This document shows, one piece after another, positions 27,270 to 37,063 of a stretch of 64,000 nt of DNA. The first letter of the stretch is position 1. Every line of letters begins with the position of its first letter. Made by a program: the position numbers and the translations under genes. The stretch is taken from assembly GCF_016921115.1 (NCBI RefSeq), contig NZ_JAFFZS010000008.1:124001-188000 (forward strand), given 5' to 3'. The stretch is from Streptomyces actuosus (GTDB lineage: Bacteria > Actinomycetota > Actinomycetes > Streptomycetales > Streptomycetaceae). The notes beneath the pieces are model-generated. The model worked only from the letters and a program-made list of their open reading frames with translations, did no database searches and had not been told where the DNA came from.

Positions 27270-28448
27270 ATGCACCGCATCACCGTCATCGGAGGCGGCT
27301 TCGCCGGACTCACCGCGGCCATCTCCGCCGCGGAAGCCGGCGCCGAGGTCACGATCCACGAGGCGCACCACACCCTCGGTGGCCGGGCACGCACCGCCGA
27401 GGGACCGTACCGGACCAACGAGGGCCCGCACGCCCTCTACAGCGGCGGCCCGCACTGGGCCTGGTTGCGCCGGCGCGGCCTCATCGGTCCCCTCGCCGCG
27501 CTCCCGCCGAGGGAAGCCGCCCGGCTCCGCCTGCACCACAAGGGCGCCCTGCGCCGCACTCCGCCGTTCGCCATGCTCAAGCTGCTGCGCCCCGGCCTGG
27601 GCCCGGCCCCCGTCGACACCGACTTCCTCACCTGGGCCACCGGCATCGCCGGCGAGGAGGGCGCCCGCGCCGCAGCCCACTACTCGGCCGTCGCGCTCTT
27701 CCACCACGATCCCGGCGCCCTGTCGGCCGCCTTCGTCCAGGAGCGCCTGCGCCGGGCCGTCAAACTGCCGCCCGAGGCGCAGTACCCGCGCGGCGGCTGG
27801 GCCACCGTCATCGACCGGATGGCGGCCCGTGCCTGGAACCTCGGCGTGCGGATGGAGACCCTCTCCCGCGTCGACACGCTGCCCACCGACACGCCCGTCA
27901 TCGTCGCCACCTCGCTCGGCGCCGCGCGGCGCCTGCTCGGCGACGACTCCCTGACCTGGACCGGCGGGCGCACCGCCCTGATCGACCTGGCGCTGCGCAC
28001 CCGGCGCGGCGACGCCTTCGCCGTCTCCGATCTCGACGCCCCGGGCTGGCTGGAGCGTTTCACCGCGCAGGACCGCACCCTCGCCCCGGCCGGCGAGCAA
28101 CTCGTCCAGGGCCAGATCCCCCTCGCCCCGCACGAGTCGCGCGCCGACGGCGTCGCGCCCGCCGAACACCTCCTCGACCTGGCCTTCCCCGACTGGCGCG
28201 ACCGCGTCACCTGGCGGCGCGAGGCCACGGCGAACGGCCGCACCGGCGCCGTCGACCTGCCCGGCACCAGTTGGCGCGACCGCCCCGCCATCGACCGCGG
28301 CGACGGAGTCCACCTCGCGGGCGACCAGGTCGCCGCCCCCGGTGTCCTGGCCGAGGTCTCCTTCAACAGCGCTCTGACCGCCGTGTCCCTCGCCCTCGGC
28401 CGCCACGCCGCAGGCCACCGGGGCACCTGGAGCCGCAAGGGGGCGTGA
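27270..28448 (+). CDS. FAD-dependent amine oxidase/phytoene-desaturase-like oxidoreductase
   Basis: 392 residues from ATG 27270, with AAGGAGA upstream. The dinucleotide-binding motif ITVIGGGFAGLTAAISAAEAGAEVTIHE and the GGRARTAEGPYRTNEGPHALY segment are those of the flavin amine-oxidase superfamily, and the C-terminus has the FAD-closing GVHLAGDQVAAPGVLAEVSFNSALTA. The substrate is unknown. Its possible ECF41-type promoter links it to the sigma factor at 19 kb. Confidence 0.85.
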   Translation: MHRITVIGGGFAGLTAAISAAEAGAEVTIHEAHHTLGGRARTAEGPYRTNEGPHALYSGGPHWAWLRRRGLIGPLAALPPREAARLRLHHKGALRRTPPFAMLKLLRPGLGPAPVDTDFLTWATGIAGEEGARAAAHYSAVALFHHDPGALSAAFVQERLRRAVKLPPEAQYPRGGWATVIDRMAARAWNLGVRMETLSRVDTLPTDTPVIVATSLGAARRLLGDDSLTWTGGRTALIDLALRTRRGDAFAVSDLDAPGWLERFTAQDRTLAPAGEQLVQGQIPLAPHESRADGVAPAEHLLDLAFPDWRDRVTWRREATANGRTGAVDLPGTSWRDRPAIDRGDGVHLAGDQVAAPGVLAEVSFNSALTAVSLALGRHAAGHRGTWSRKGA

Positions 28449-28527
28449 GACCGGCGGGGACCGGGCCGGCCCCGAGCCGTGCCCCGGCCCCGCCCGGGGA
28501 GGAACCCGGCGCGCGGGTCCGCCTCGC

Positions 28528-29925
28528 TCAGTGCCGTCCGGCCACCCGGTCCGCCAGCCGGGCCAGCCGGGACGGTGCCGTGCTGCGCGAGGCCCGCTCG
28601 CGGCGGTCGGCCGACCGGTAGGTGGCGTACATGCCGTGCACGCCCAGCCAGCGCAGCGGCTCCGGCTCCCACTTGCGGACCTTGTGGCCGACCCAGGGGA
28701 GATCGGTCAGCTCCGTGCGGCCCGACCGGCCGGCATCCGACCGGACGAGATCACGCAGCGTGCGACCGGCCAGGTTGGCCGTGGCGACACCCGAACCGAC
28801 ATAGCCGCCCGCCCAGCCGAGGCCCGTGGCACGGTCCAGCGTCACGGTGGCGCACCAGTCCCGCGGCACACCCAGCACCCCCGACCAGGCGTGCTCGACC
28901 CGCACGCCCGCCAGCGTCGGGAAGAAGTCGACCAGGATGCCGCGCAGGGCCTCCACGGTGGCCGGCCCGGTGCTCCCGTCGTTGTCGGTGCGGGAGCCGA
29001 AGCGGTACGGCATGCCCCGTCCGCCGAGCGCGATCCGACCGTCGGCGGTGCGCTGCGCGTACATGTAGGCGTGCGCCATGTCCCCGAGCGTCTCGCACCC
29101 CGCCCAGCCGATCCGCTCCCACTGGGCCTCGGTGAGGGGCTCGGTGGCGATCATCGAGGAGTTCATCGGCAGCCACGTCCGCCGCTGGCCCTTCAACGAC
29201 GCCGTGAAGCCCTCCGTGCAACGCAGCACGTACGGTGCCCGCACGGTGCCGTACGGGGTGACCGCCTGCCCCGGCCGCACCTCCGTCACGGGTGTCGACT
29301 CATGGACCGTCACCCCCAGCGCCTCGACGGCCGCGGCGAGGCCCTTGACCAGTCTCACCGGATGCACACGCGCCCCGTGCGGGGTCCACGCCGATCCGAC
29401 CGCGTCGGCGATCCGGATCCGCTCGGCGGTCTCCCGGGCCCCGAACAGCAGGCGGTCCGTCTCCCCGTAGGACAGCTCGTGCTCGTGGAAAGCCCTCAGC
29501 CGGGCCAGTTGCGCCGGCGTACGGGCCACCTCCAGAACGCCCCCGCGGTGGACGGCGGCGTCGATGCCCTCCTCCTCGGCGACGCGGACGACCTCCGCGA
29601 CGGTGTCGTTCATGGCCTTCTGGAGCCGCACCGCGGCGTCGTGGCCGTACCTCTCGGCGTACCGGTCCCGGCCCGCGATGCCGTTGTAGAGCCAGCCGCC
29701 GTTGCGGCCGGAGGCGCCGTAGCCGCAGAACCTCTGCTCCAGGACGACGACGCGCAGGGAGGGGTCGCCCTTCTTCAGGTAGTACGCGGTCCACAGTCCC
29801 GTGTAGCCGCCGCCCACGATCACCACGTCGGCCGTCGCGTCACCCGGCAGTGGATCCCGCGCGAGCGGAAGGCCGTCGTCCGCATACCAGAAGGAGATGC
29901 CGCCGTTCACGACAGTGCTGGTCAT
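28528..29925 (-). CDS. FAD-dependent oxidoreductase (DAO/glycine-oxidase family)
   Basis: 465 residues from ATG 29925. FAD-binding motif VVIVGGGYTGLWTAYYLKK, then the family segment RFCGYGASGRNGGWL, and a C-terminal ATGLGWAGGYVGSGVATANLAGRTL. Relatives oxidise amino acids, polyamines or gamma-glutamyl compounds. It starts inside the stop of the rhomboid-like gene (ATGA), so the two form an operon. Confidence 0.88.
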   Translation of the reverse strand: MTSTVVNGGISFWYADDGLPLARDPLPGDATADVVIVGGGYTGLWTAYYLKKGDPSLRVVVLEQRFCGYGASGRNGGWLYNGIAGRDRYAERYGHDAAVRLQKAMNDTVAEVVRVAEEEGIDAAVHRGGVLEVARTPAQLARLRAFHEHELSYGETDRLLFGARETAERIRIADAVGSAWTPHGARVHPVRLVKGLAAAVEALGVTVHESTPVTEVRPGQAVTPYGTVRAPYVLRCTEGFTASLKGQRRTWLPMNSSMIATEPLTEAQWERIGWAGCETLGDMAHAYMYAQRTADGRIALGGRGMPYRFGSRTDNDGSTGPATVEALRGILVDFFPTLAGVRVEHAWSGVLGVPRDWCATVTLDRATGLGWAGGYVGSGVATANLAGRTLRDLVRSDAGRSGRTELTDLPWVGHKVRKWEPEPLRWLGVHGMYATYRSADRRERASRSTAPSRLARLADRVAGRH

Positions 29926-30602
29926 GGCCGGGACGGTAACCCGCGCCGCCCTTCGCTGTCTCCTTCGGATTTCGTGGACTTTCGGCGCCCCGGCACCAGA
30001 GGCAGGCACGCCAGCCCGATCAGCACGGAGACGAAATGCCCGAGATCGGTGAAGGTCGGCCGGTGCACCAGGGGAGCCCCGTACACGAGGAGCACGCCCG
30101 GCAGACAGCCGTACCGCCAGGGCGCCGGAAGGCGGTACGTCAGCACCCCCACGACACCCGCCAGCGCGTAACTGACCCCGACGTCCATCGTGTCGACCGC
30201 CGTGGACGGCACGAGCCCGGCCCGGATCGCGATCAGCAGCGCCCCTTCACTGATCAGCGTCGCCAGCACGTGCGCCGCCGCGCAGACGGCGAGCCACCGC
30301 AGCGTGCCGAGCCAGCGCTCCGCCTGCGCGTGGAAGACGCTGTACAGCACGGCGTACGGCAGCCAGCGTCCGCCCGCGATCCACATCGCGCTCGCGACCA
30401 GCACCCGCACCGGGTTGCTCGCCAACTCCCGGAGGTTCGTCGACCGCGCCCGCAGGAACTCCCGCTCGAACTCGGGGGACATGTGGTGCAGCGCCACCGT
30501 CGTCACGAACAGGATCCCGAGCCACACATAGGTTCCGGGCGCACTGCGGACGTACGCCCACACCCCCGCCGCCGCCCTGCGCAGCACCCGGTTGATTCGC
30601 AT
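29922..30602 (-). CDS. Rhomboid-like integral membrane protein
   Basis: 226 residues from ATG 30602 with five or six membrane helices (for example AYVRSAPGTYVWLGILFVTT and WLPYAVLYSVFHAQAERWLG). The layout resembles the rhomboid-like family of actinobacteria. I do not see a GxSG catalytic serine, so it may not be a protease. It is upstream of and translationally coupled to the DAO-family oxidoreductase. Confidence 0.8.
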   Translation of the reverse strand: MRINRVLRRAAAGVWAYVRSAPGTYVWLGILFVTTVALHHMSPEFEREFLRARSTNLRELASNPVRVLVASAMWIAGGRWLPYAVLYSVFHAQAERWLGTLRWLAVCAAAHVLATLISEGALLIAIRAGLVPSTAVDTMDVGVSYALAGVVGVLTYRLPAPWRYGCLPGVLLVYGAPLVHRPTFTDLGHFVSVLIGLACLPLVPGRRKSTKSEGDSEGRRGLPSRP

Positions 30603-30728
30603 GGCGAGATTCACCCACGCCGCGCTCCCCCGCCCGGTGACCGACATCGGCCTTCGCCCTCGGGGGCATGCGGGCGTACGCGCGCCGTCGGGCTGCGCCT
30701 TCCCCTGTCCTTGATCGTTGCACCGGGC

Positions 30729-30968
30729 ATGCGAAAGATCATCACGACTGCCGCGCTGGCCCTGGCCGCGGTGGCCCTGGCCGCACCTGCCCAGGCCGAC
30801 GACGACAGCAACTTCGGTCCGGGCGTCAACGCCGCGAACAACTGGAACTTCACGGCAGCGGCCGTCTGCTTCCAGGAACTGGCCGCGGTACCCGCCGCGT
30901 CCGGCTGGGCCGGCGACCACGTGAACAACTGCGTGAACGGCAACGTCGTCGACCACGCAGCCCGCTGA
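30729..30968 (+). CDS. Small secreted protein with a Cys pair
   Basis: 79 residues from ATG 30729. A signal peptide (MRKIITTAALALAAVALAAPAQA) leaves a mature part of about 56 residues: an acidic start DDDSNFGPGVNAANNWNF and two cysteines (VCF and NNC) that may form a disulfide. Size and composition recall chaplin-like small surface proteins, but the chaplin motif is missing. A strong terminator follows. Confidence 0.75.
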   Translation: MRKIITTAALALAAVALAAPAQADDDSNFGPGVNAANNWNFTAAAVCFQELAAVPAASGWAGDHVNNCVNGNVVDHAAR

Positions 30969-31363
30969 GCCGGACAGCCCCCTCGGCCCACCGGGCTCCC
31001 CGGCTCCTGTCCCCGCATGTTCCGCCCGGCCCCTCCGGTCGGCCGTCCGTCCCGAAGCCCCCCGCCCCCGCCCCCCCGTCCAGGGGGGCTTCTGTCAGGA
31101 GGCCGAAGCGACATCGGCTCGCGGCCGTGGACGGCGCAGGCCCTCGGCGTCGGCCCCCGTCGGGACCGCCGCGACCGAAGTCCGCGACGGCTGCCGGTCC
31201 GCCGAATGGGAGCCGTCGCCCCGATCGGCGGCCACGGCGGCACGGACGGAGGACGAGAGGTTGCCGGGCCGATCACCCGAGGAGAGCCTGAGGAGGACGT
31301 CCCCCTGTCCCAGCGAGCGCGCACCAGGCCGCGCCGGCAGCGGCGGGCGGAAGGAGGAGTGCG
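30969..31363. other. Intergenic region
   Basis: About 395 bp. It holds the terminator at 31054-31092 and then GC-rich DNA with no supported gene up to the next start. Confidence 0.6.
31054..31092 (+). terminator. Terminator of the small secreted protein gene
   Basis: A perfect 10-bp stem (GAAGCCCCCC/GGGGGGCTTC) with a C-rich loop of 19 bases. Confidence 0.75.
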
Positions 31364-31660
31364 ATGAGGGTCATGCTGAGAGCGCATCTGGACACCCAGG
31401 TCACGAACGATGCGCTCAGGAGCGGCGCGCTGCTGAAGGTCATGGAGTCGACGATGGAACGGGTCAAGCCCGAGGCGGCCTACTTCGGCCCCAGCGAGGG
31501 CGGACGGTCCTGCACGTTCGTCTTCGACATGCAGGACAGTTCGATCCTGCCCAGCATCGCGGAGCCGCTCTTCGAAGAACTCGGCGCGAAGATCGAGATC
31601 CAGCCGGTGATGAACCGCGAGGACATGCAGAAGGGTCTCGCCGCGCTGCAGCACGGCTGA
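31364..31660 (+). CDS. Conserved small hypothetical protein
   Basis: 98 residues from ATG 31364, closely preceded by AAGGAGGAG. The alternating pattern (MRVMLRAHLDTQ, then SCTFVFDMQDSS and AKIEIQPVMN) suggests a ferredoxin-like alpha/beta barrel of the dimeric type. No catalytic residues stand out. I do not recognise a defined function. Confidence 0.8.
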   Translation: MRVMLRAHLDTQVTNDALRSGALLKVMESTMERVKPEAAYFGPSEGGRSCTFVFDMQDSSILPSIAEPLFEELGAKIEIQPVMNREDMQKGLAALQHG

Positions 31661-31896
31661 CCTCTTCGGCCGCCCGCCACGCTCGGCCGGTTCGCCGACC
31701 CGACGCCGTGATGCGCGTCGGGGCCCGGCTCTCCCGTCCTCGCGCGTCCCCCGCCTCCGCACCGGCCGTCGCCCGACCGGCCCACAGGCCGGTGCCGGCC
31801 ATGGAACTCACGCGCCGGCCGGCCCGTCGGCCGGTCCGCGCGGGGACGGTCGCGGGACCAGTTTCCGGGCGATGCCGTTGCGCTGCGACGCGGTTG

Positions 31897-34128
31897 CTAG
31901 GCGATGTGATCGAACTCGGTGCCTTCGCCCATGTACAGAGAAGTCGGCCACCGGCTGAACGGGGCCGTCCAGTCGCCCGTGGCCCGGTAGACGTACGTGC
32001 CGTTCGGGCCGTAGGCGATCAGGTCGGGGCGGCCGTCGGCGGTGACGTCGCCGGCGCCGACGAGGTGGGTGAAGGCGTTCCAGCCGCCGCCGATCCTGGT
32101 GCGGGAGGCGAAGGTGCCGTCCCCCTTGCCCAGGTACAGCCACAGGACACCGTCCTTGTCACGAGCGACCAGGTCACCCGCCGGGGCGCCGGCGATGTCC
32201 CCGGTGGCGACGATCCGGTCGTAGATGCTCCAGCCCCAGCCCGTCTTCACGCGCGACGCATAGGGGGACCGCCAGTCGCCGGTGCCCCGGTAGAGGTAGA
32301 GGTCGCCGACCTTGTCGACGGCGACGAGGTCGGCCCGGCCGTCACCGTCAAAGTCGCTGCCTGCGGTGATCTGGGTGTAGACGTTCCAGCCGCCGCCGAT
32401 CCTGGTGCGGGAGGCGAAGGTGCCGTCCCCCTTGCCCAGGTACAGCCACAGGACACCGTCCTTGTCACGAGCGACCAGGTCACCCGCCGGGGCGCCCCCG
32501 AGGTCGCCCGCGGCCTCGATCCGGTTGTAGACCTGCCAACCGCCGCCGACCTTCGTCCGCCCGGCGGTGTCGATCCGGCTGTTCGACGGCCAGTCGAGGA
32601 GGTCGTCCCGCCACAGCACCCCGGAGGCGTCGCGTGCGAGGACGTCCGTGGATCCGTTGTCGTTGAAGTCGTGCGCATTGGCCTCGCGCGAGACCTGGAA
32701 ACTCCCCGAGGCGGCCGCTGGGCCGCCGACGCCGTCGGTCGGGGTGGCGGTGATCTGCCAGGTGTAGGCACCGTTCGGGGAGCTGGCGCCGTCCAGGAGG
32801 CCGTCCCAGACGAAGGCGAAGCGACTGTCGGCGACCGGCTGGGACAGGTGTCGGGTGAGCGTCCGGCCGGTGGCCGGGTACGTGAGCGTGAGGTCCGCGG
32901 TGGCGTTCGCACGGGAGAGCGTCCACTCCAGCGGAACCATGGTGCCCGGCTCCTCCAGGCTCACTGCGGTGGGGACGTTCGACGCAGTCACCTGAACCGC
33001 CAGGGCCCGCCCGGTGTCCGCCACAGGCGTGGCGGCCGGGAGGCCGTCGGCGCCCTCCCAGATCCGGAACAGCCCGTCGGTCTCGGCCGTGGCCCCACGT
33101 ACGAGCAGGCTGCCGTCCGCTGCGTGGGCCGCGCTGGAGAAGTGCTCCAGCAGCTTGTACGGCGCGGCGGTCGAGTCGGTGATGCTCCTCGCGTACAGCG
33201 GGCTGAGCGTCTCGCCGTCCGCCTTGCCCGGGACCCCGTAGAGCAGGGTGTCCCGGCTGATGCCGACGATGACAGCGCCACTCATGGAGCTGTCCATGGC
33301 GTACTTGCCGTGGACGTAGGTCCCGTCCACGACTAGTTCGGTGACCCCGGACCGGTACTGGACGTCGGCCACGTAGTCGGCGGTGAGGGCGCCCGTCGAG
33401 GCCTGGGTCCACGAGGCGATGTTCCTCCTGCTGCCCCCCTCGATCGCCTGGCCGCTGTCGACGGTCGTGAGCGTTCTCCAGTACTCGGTCCGGAAGGTCG
33501 CCGAGTTGGGGAACACCCGGTCGCTACTCAGGACGAGCAGGGCACCACTCCTGGACGCGAGGACCTTGAAGTCGATGCTGTAGGGGTTGGACGAGCGCTT
33601 CACCTTCTCGGTGACCCCGTCCACCCGGCTCAGCTGCCACAGCTCGTGGTAGTCCGCGGTGGTCGGAACACTCACGAAGAGGTTCTCGCCGACCACGCCG
33701 ACGAGCCTCGCTCCGGGCGTGAACTCGGACCCGAGGTCGAAGGACACAGTTGCGGCGGCTCCCGCCGTCATGTCCCGCAGAGAGACTGTGTCACCCCCGT
33801 CGCCGGTCACGACGATGTCGGAGGCGCTGTCGTAGCCCACGGTCCCGGTGACGGGCAGCACAGAGCCGTCGGCGTGCCTGTGCCATTCCAGGACCGTGTC
33901 GCCGGCGTCGTCCTTCCTGGAGGTGAGGTAGCCCGTGTCGCCGGTGCTGACGATCTCGGCACCGAGGGGAAGATTCGCCCCGGCGGTGGTAGCCGCAGTA
34001 GCCGTGGCCACGGTGGCTGAAGCAGCCGTGGCCACGGGCGAGGCCAGGAAGCCCGCACCGACCGTCACAGCGAGGGCTGCGGATATTGAGGCACCGAGAC
34101 GGTGTCGGGTGGTGCGCGTGGAAGCCAA
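31897..34128 (-). CDS. Large secreted protein with FG-GAP/VCBS repeats
   Basis: 743 residues from TTG 34128, five bases after GAGGGG. A signal peptide (about 1-36) is followed by a beta-propeller-like region, a FlgD/Ig-like segment (WTLSRANATADLTLTYPATG) and a C-terminal array of FG-GAP repeats (DFNDNGSTDVLARDASGVLW; DFDGDGRADLVAVDKVGDLYLYRG) with Ca-binding DxDxDGxxD loops. Such proteins sit outside the cell and bind surfaces or polymers. Two repeats are identical at DNA level over 114 bp. It lies next to the tRNA-Thr 3'-end duplication. Confidence 0.88.
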   Translation of the reverse strand: MASTRTTRHRLGASISAALAVTVGAGFLASPVATAASATVATATAATTAGANLPLGAEIVSTGDTGYLTSRKDDAGDTVLEWHRHADGSVLPVTGTVGYDSASDIVVTGDGGDTVSLRDMTAGAAATVSFDLGSEFTPGARLVGVVGENLFVSVPTTADYHELWQLSRVDGVTEKVKRSSNPYSIDFKVLASRSGALLVLSSDRVFPNSATFRTEYWRTLTTVDSGQAIEGGSRRNIASWTQASTGALTADYVADVQYRSGVTELVVDGTYVHGKYAMDSSMSGAVIVGISRDTLLYGVPGKADGETLSPLYARSITDSTAAPYKLLEHFSSAAHAADGSLLVRGATAETDGLFRIWEGADGLPAATPVADTGRALAVQVTASNVPTAVSLEEPGTMVPLEWTLSRANATADLTLTYPATGRTLTRHLSQPVADSRFAFVWDGLLDGASSPNGAYTWQITATPTDGVGGPAAASGSFQVSREANAHDFNDNGSTDVLARDASGVLWRDDLLDWPSNSRIDTAGRTKVGGGWQVYNRIEAAGDLGGAPAGDLVARDKDGVLWLYLGKGDGTFASRTRIGGGWNVYTQITAGSDFDGDGRADLVAVDKVGDLYLYRGTGDWRSPYASRVKTGWGWSIYDRIVATGDIAGAPAGDLVARDKDGVLWLYLGKGDGTFASRTRIGGGWNAFTHLVGAGDVTADGRPDLIAYGPNGTYVYRATGDWTAPFSRWPTSLYMGEGTEFDHIA
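32077..32190 (-). repeat. 114-bp perfect internal repeat, copy 1
   Basis: Identical base for base to 32383-32496, 306 bp away (two repeat units of 51 residues). It encodes the FG-GAP unit with LVARDKDGVLWLYLGKGDG. Confidence 0.9.
32383..32496 (-). repeat. 114-bp perfect internal repeat, copy 2
   Basis: See 32077-32190. Identity including third codon positions points to recent duplication or gene conversion within the gene. Confidence 0.9.
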
Positions 34129-34366
34129 GGGAGCCCCTCATGTTGTGCAGAGCGGTACGCACACGGCCGCGCACCGCTCAGACAGACTCACGACGAGCGG
34201 CTTTAGTTGCACGAGATTGGCTCGTTCCTTGCGTTCGACGTCGCCGTACGCAACGGAAGAGGATCGCGCCGGGCGTCGTCCGACGACCGGAGTCGCCGGG
34301 TGGACCCGGAGCCCTGCCCTGCTCCAACTTGGAGGGATTCCGGCCATGTCGACGCGTCCGGATGTC

Positions 34367-34400
34367 AAAGGCCACTCGGAAGAGCTGCCGGGTGGCCTTT
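34367..34400 (-). terminator. Terminator next to the tRNA-Thr fragment
   Basis: A 13-bp stem with one G-T pair (AAAGGCCACTCGG / CCGGGTGGCCTTT), six bases below the tRNA fragment. It is probably the original tRNA terminator moved away with the displaced 3' end. Confidence 0.65.
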
Positions 34401-34406
34401 GCCTTG

Positions 34407-34441
34407 AGCCCCCTGTCGGATGCGAACCGACGACCCTCGCT
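34407..34441 (-). repeat. Duplicated 3' end of tRNA-Thr (att-like remnant)
   Basis: 35 bp that match the tRNA-Thr 3' end (34901-34935) at 33 positions: acceptor, T-arm and variable region. The match ends at the anticodon stem and the rest of a tRNA is missing. This is the pattern left by a tRNA-targeting integrase. Confidence 0.75.
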
Positions 34442-34900
34442 CCACCACTTCGGTCCGCGGTCGCCCCTGACGATCTGGTCAGCCGGTCCGGCGGTCGCGC
34501 GGGGCGCCACTGTGTCCCGCCGTCCCGGCCCGTCGGTGTCGGCGTCGGATGCCAGCGGAACAGCTCCGGCACCGGGCAGACCTCCAACGGTTCCTCTGGC
34601 CGGTCCACAGTCTCCACCACGCGTGCTGCTCGCCGCACCACCACCCGGCCTGGCAGGTTCGTCGGCCGTCGTCCTCCCGCCCGCCTGTCCCGGGGCGGGC
34701 TGGAGACTTGTCCGGGACCCGAGCGACGATCGGGCTTCGTTGCTGGCCAAGCGATGACCTGTCAGCGCCGGCCGCAGCAGGTACACGCTTTCCAACCCTG
34801 CCGCCGGTTGTTTCGGTACGGCACCCACGGTCCCGGCATCGGGCACTACAGTGTGAAGCGCCTCTCAAGGGAGAAACCCAGGTCAGCAGGGTGATCGAAG
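34442..34900. other. 460-bp segment between tRNA-Thr and its duplicated end
   Basis: No gene is supported: frames on both strands are shadows without a family match or ribosome site. By its flanks it is the remnant of an integrated element that has lost its genes. Confidence 0.5.
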
Positions 34901-34974
34901 AGCCCCCTGTCGGATTCGAACCGACGACCTTCGCTTTACAAGAGCGGCGCTCTAACCAGCTGAGCTAAGGAGGC
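34901..34974 (-). tRNA. tRNA-Thr (anticodon TGT)
   Basis: A 74-base cloverleaf without encoded CCA: acceptor GCCTCCT/AGGGGGC with one G-T pair, D arm GCTC/GAGC, anticodon loop CTTGTAA giving TGT (reads ACA), and T arm with GTTCGAATC. The anticodon stem has one C-A mismatch at its outer end. Confidence 0.95.
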
Positions 34975-35069
34975 AGGCGCGCGGGCGGGGCCCACGCGCC
35001 TGTGCAGTGTACCCACGTCCCGAGGGGGCCCTGTCGAAAATTTCGGCGAAGTTCACAGGGCTCCAGGTG

Positions 35070-35099
35070 CTGACAGACCAGGTGAGCGCCAGGTACCGT
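35070..35099 (+). promoter_or_regulatory. Possible promoter of msiK
   Basis: CTGACA, an 18-base spacer, TACCGT, about 95 bases before the msiK ATG. It is the best -35/-10 pair in the interval, but only a moderate match. Confidence 0.4.
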
Positions 35100-35192
35100 C
35101 CTGATTCGGTTCACGCATGTGGACTACACCCACCACCTTCCTACAACGGATCGTCCGGCACGTTCCTGCCGGTAGAAGGGGGCCCATTCACC

Positions 35193-36281
<1,089 letters not shown>

Positions 36282-36326
36282 CACCGGTCGTCCGAAGACC
36301 CGGGCAATTCACCCACGTTGGCGACG

Positions 36327-36355
36327 AGGGCCCCGCAAGGCTTCTGCGGGGCCCT
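36327..36355 (+). terminator. Terminator of msiK
   Basis: A perfect 11-bp stem with a seven-base loop and a short T-rich tail, 45 bases after the stop. Confidence 0.85.
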
Positions 36356-36497
36356 TCTCGTTGCCGACGAGTACCCCGGCATAGCAGGCATTTCGAAGGG
36401 GGCGCGTCAACCCGTTACCCCGAAATCAGCATCCCCCCATCCCCCGAACCGGTGACTGAATGTCGCTGAATCATTACCGGGCGCTACCCTCACACGC

Positions 36498-36956
36498 GTG
36501 AAGCACTCCATCACCCCACAGACGCGACGCGGCCACCGGGGCCCAGCCCGCCGGATCGGCCGCTCCCTCGCCCTCGTCCTGCCCGTCGTCCTGGTGCTCT
36601 CCGGAACCCTCGCCGTGACCCGGGTCAACTGGTCGAGGAGCCCCCAGGACTCGGTGCTCGCCGCAACGGACGTCTCGGTCGCGAGCGACGCCAAGAACGC
36701 CGCCCCGCGCGCCCCGCAGGACGTGCTGCGCGACCAACTGCTGACCGAGCTCCAGCAGAAGGATCCGGGCGTGGCCCTGACCCACCTCCAGCAGGCCGTC
36801 AACAGCCGCCCCTCCCTGGCGAAGCACTGCGCGTCCATCGCCCGGGCCCTGGGCCGCGCCGCGGTCCGCGTGTACGGCCCCTCCCGTGCCCAGTCGTTCG
36901 CCCGGCCGGTGTGTGACACGTCGTTCGCCTCGGGGGTTCTGGCGGCCCACCACTGA
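36498..36956 (+). CDS. Membrane-anchored or secreted hypothetical protein
   Basis: 152 residues from GTG 36498. A basic N-terminus (QTRRGHRGPARRIGR) and one hydrophobic helix (LALVLPVVLVLSGTLAV) make an N-terminal anchor. The exported part is mostly helical, with two cysteines (KHCAS and PVCDT). The pattern RDQLLTELQQKDPGVALTHLQQAV is followed by a segment recalling HHE/RNA-cyclase-independent spoilers of no named family; I do not recognise it. Confidence 0.7.
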   Translation: MKHSITPQTRRGHRGPARRIGRSLALVLPVVLVLSGTLAVTRVNWSRSPQDSVLAATDVSVASDAKNAAPRAPQDVLRDQLLTELQQKDPGVALTHLQQAVNSRPSLAKHCASIARALGRAAVRVYGPSRAQSFARPVCDTSFASGVLAAHH

Positions 36957-37063
36957 CGTCCGTCCGTGCGCCCCGGACGGCCCGGGGCGGACGACGGTGA
37001 CGGCAGTACGGGAAATCCGCCGGCGGCTCGGGCCCCCGGCGGGGCGCCGCGTACGCTTCGGGC

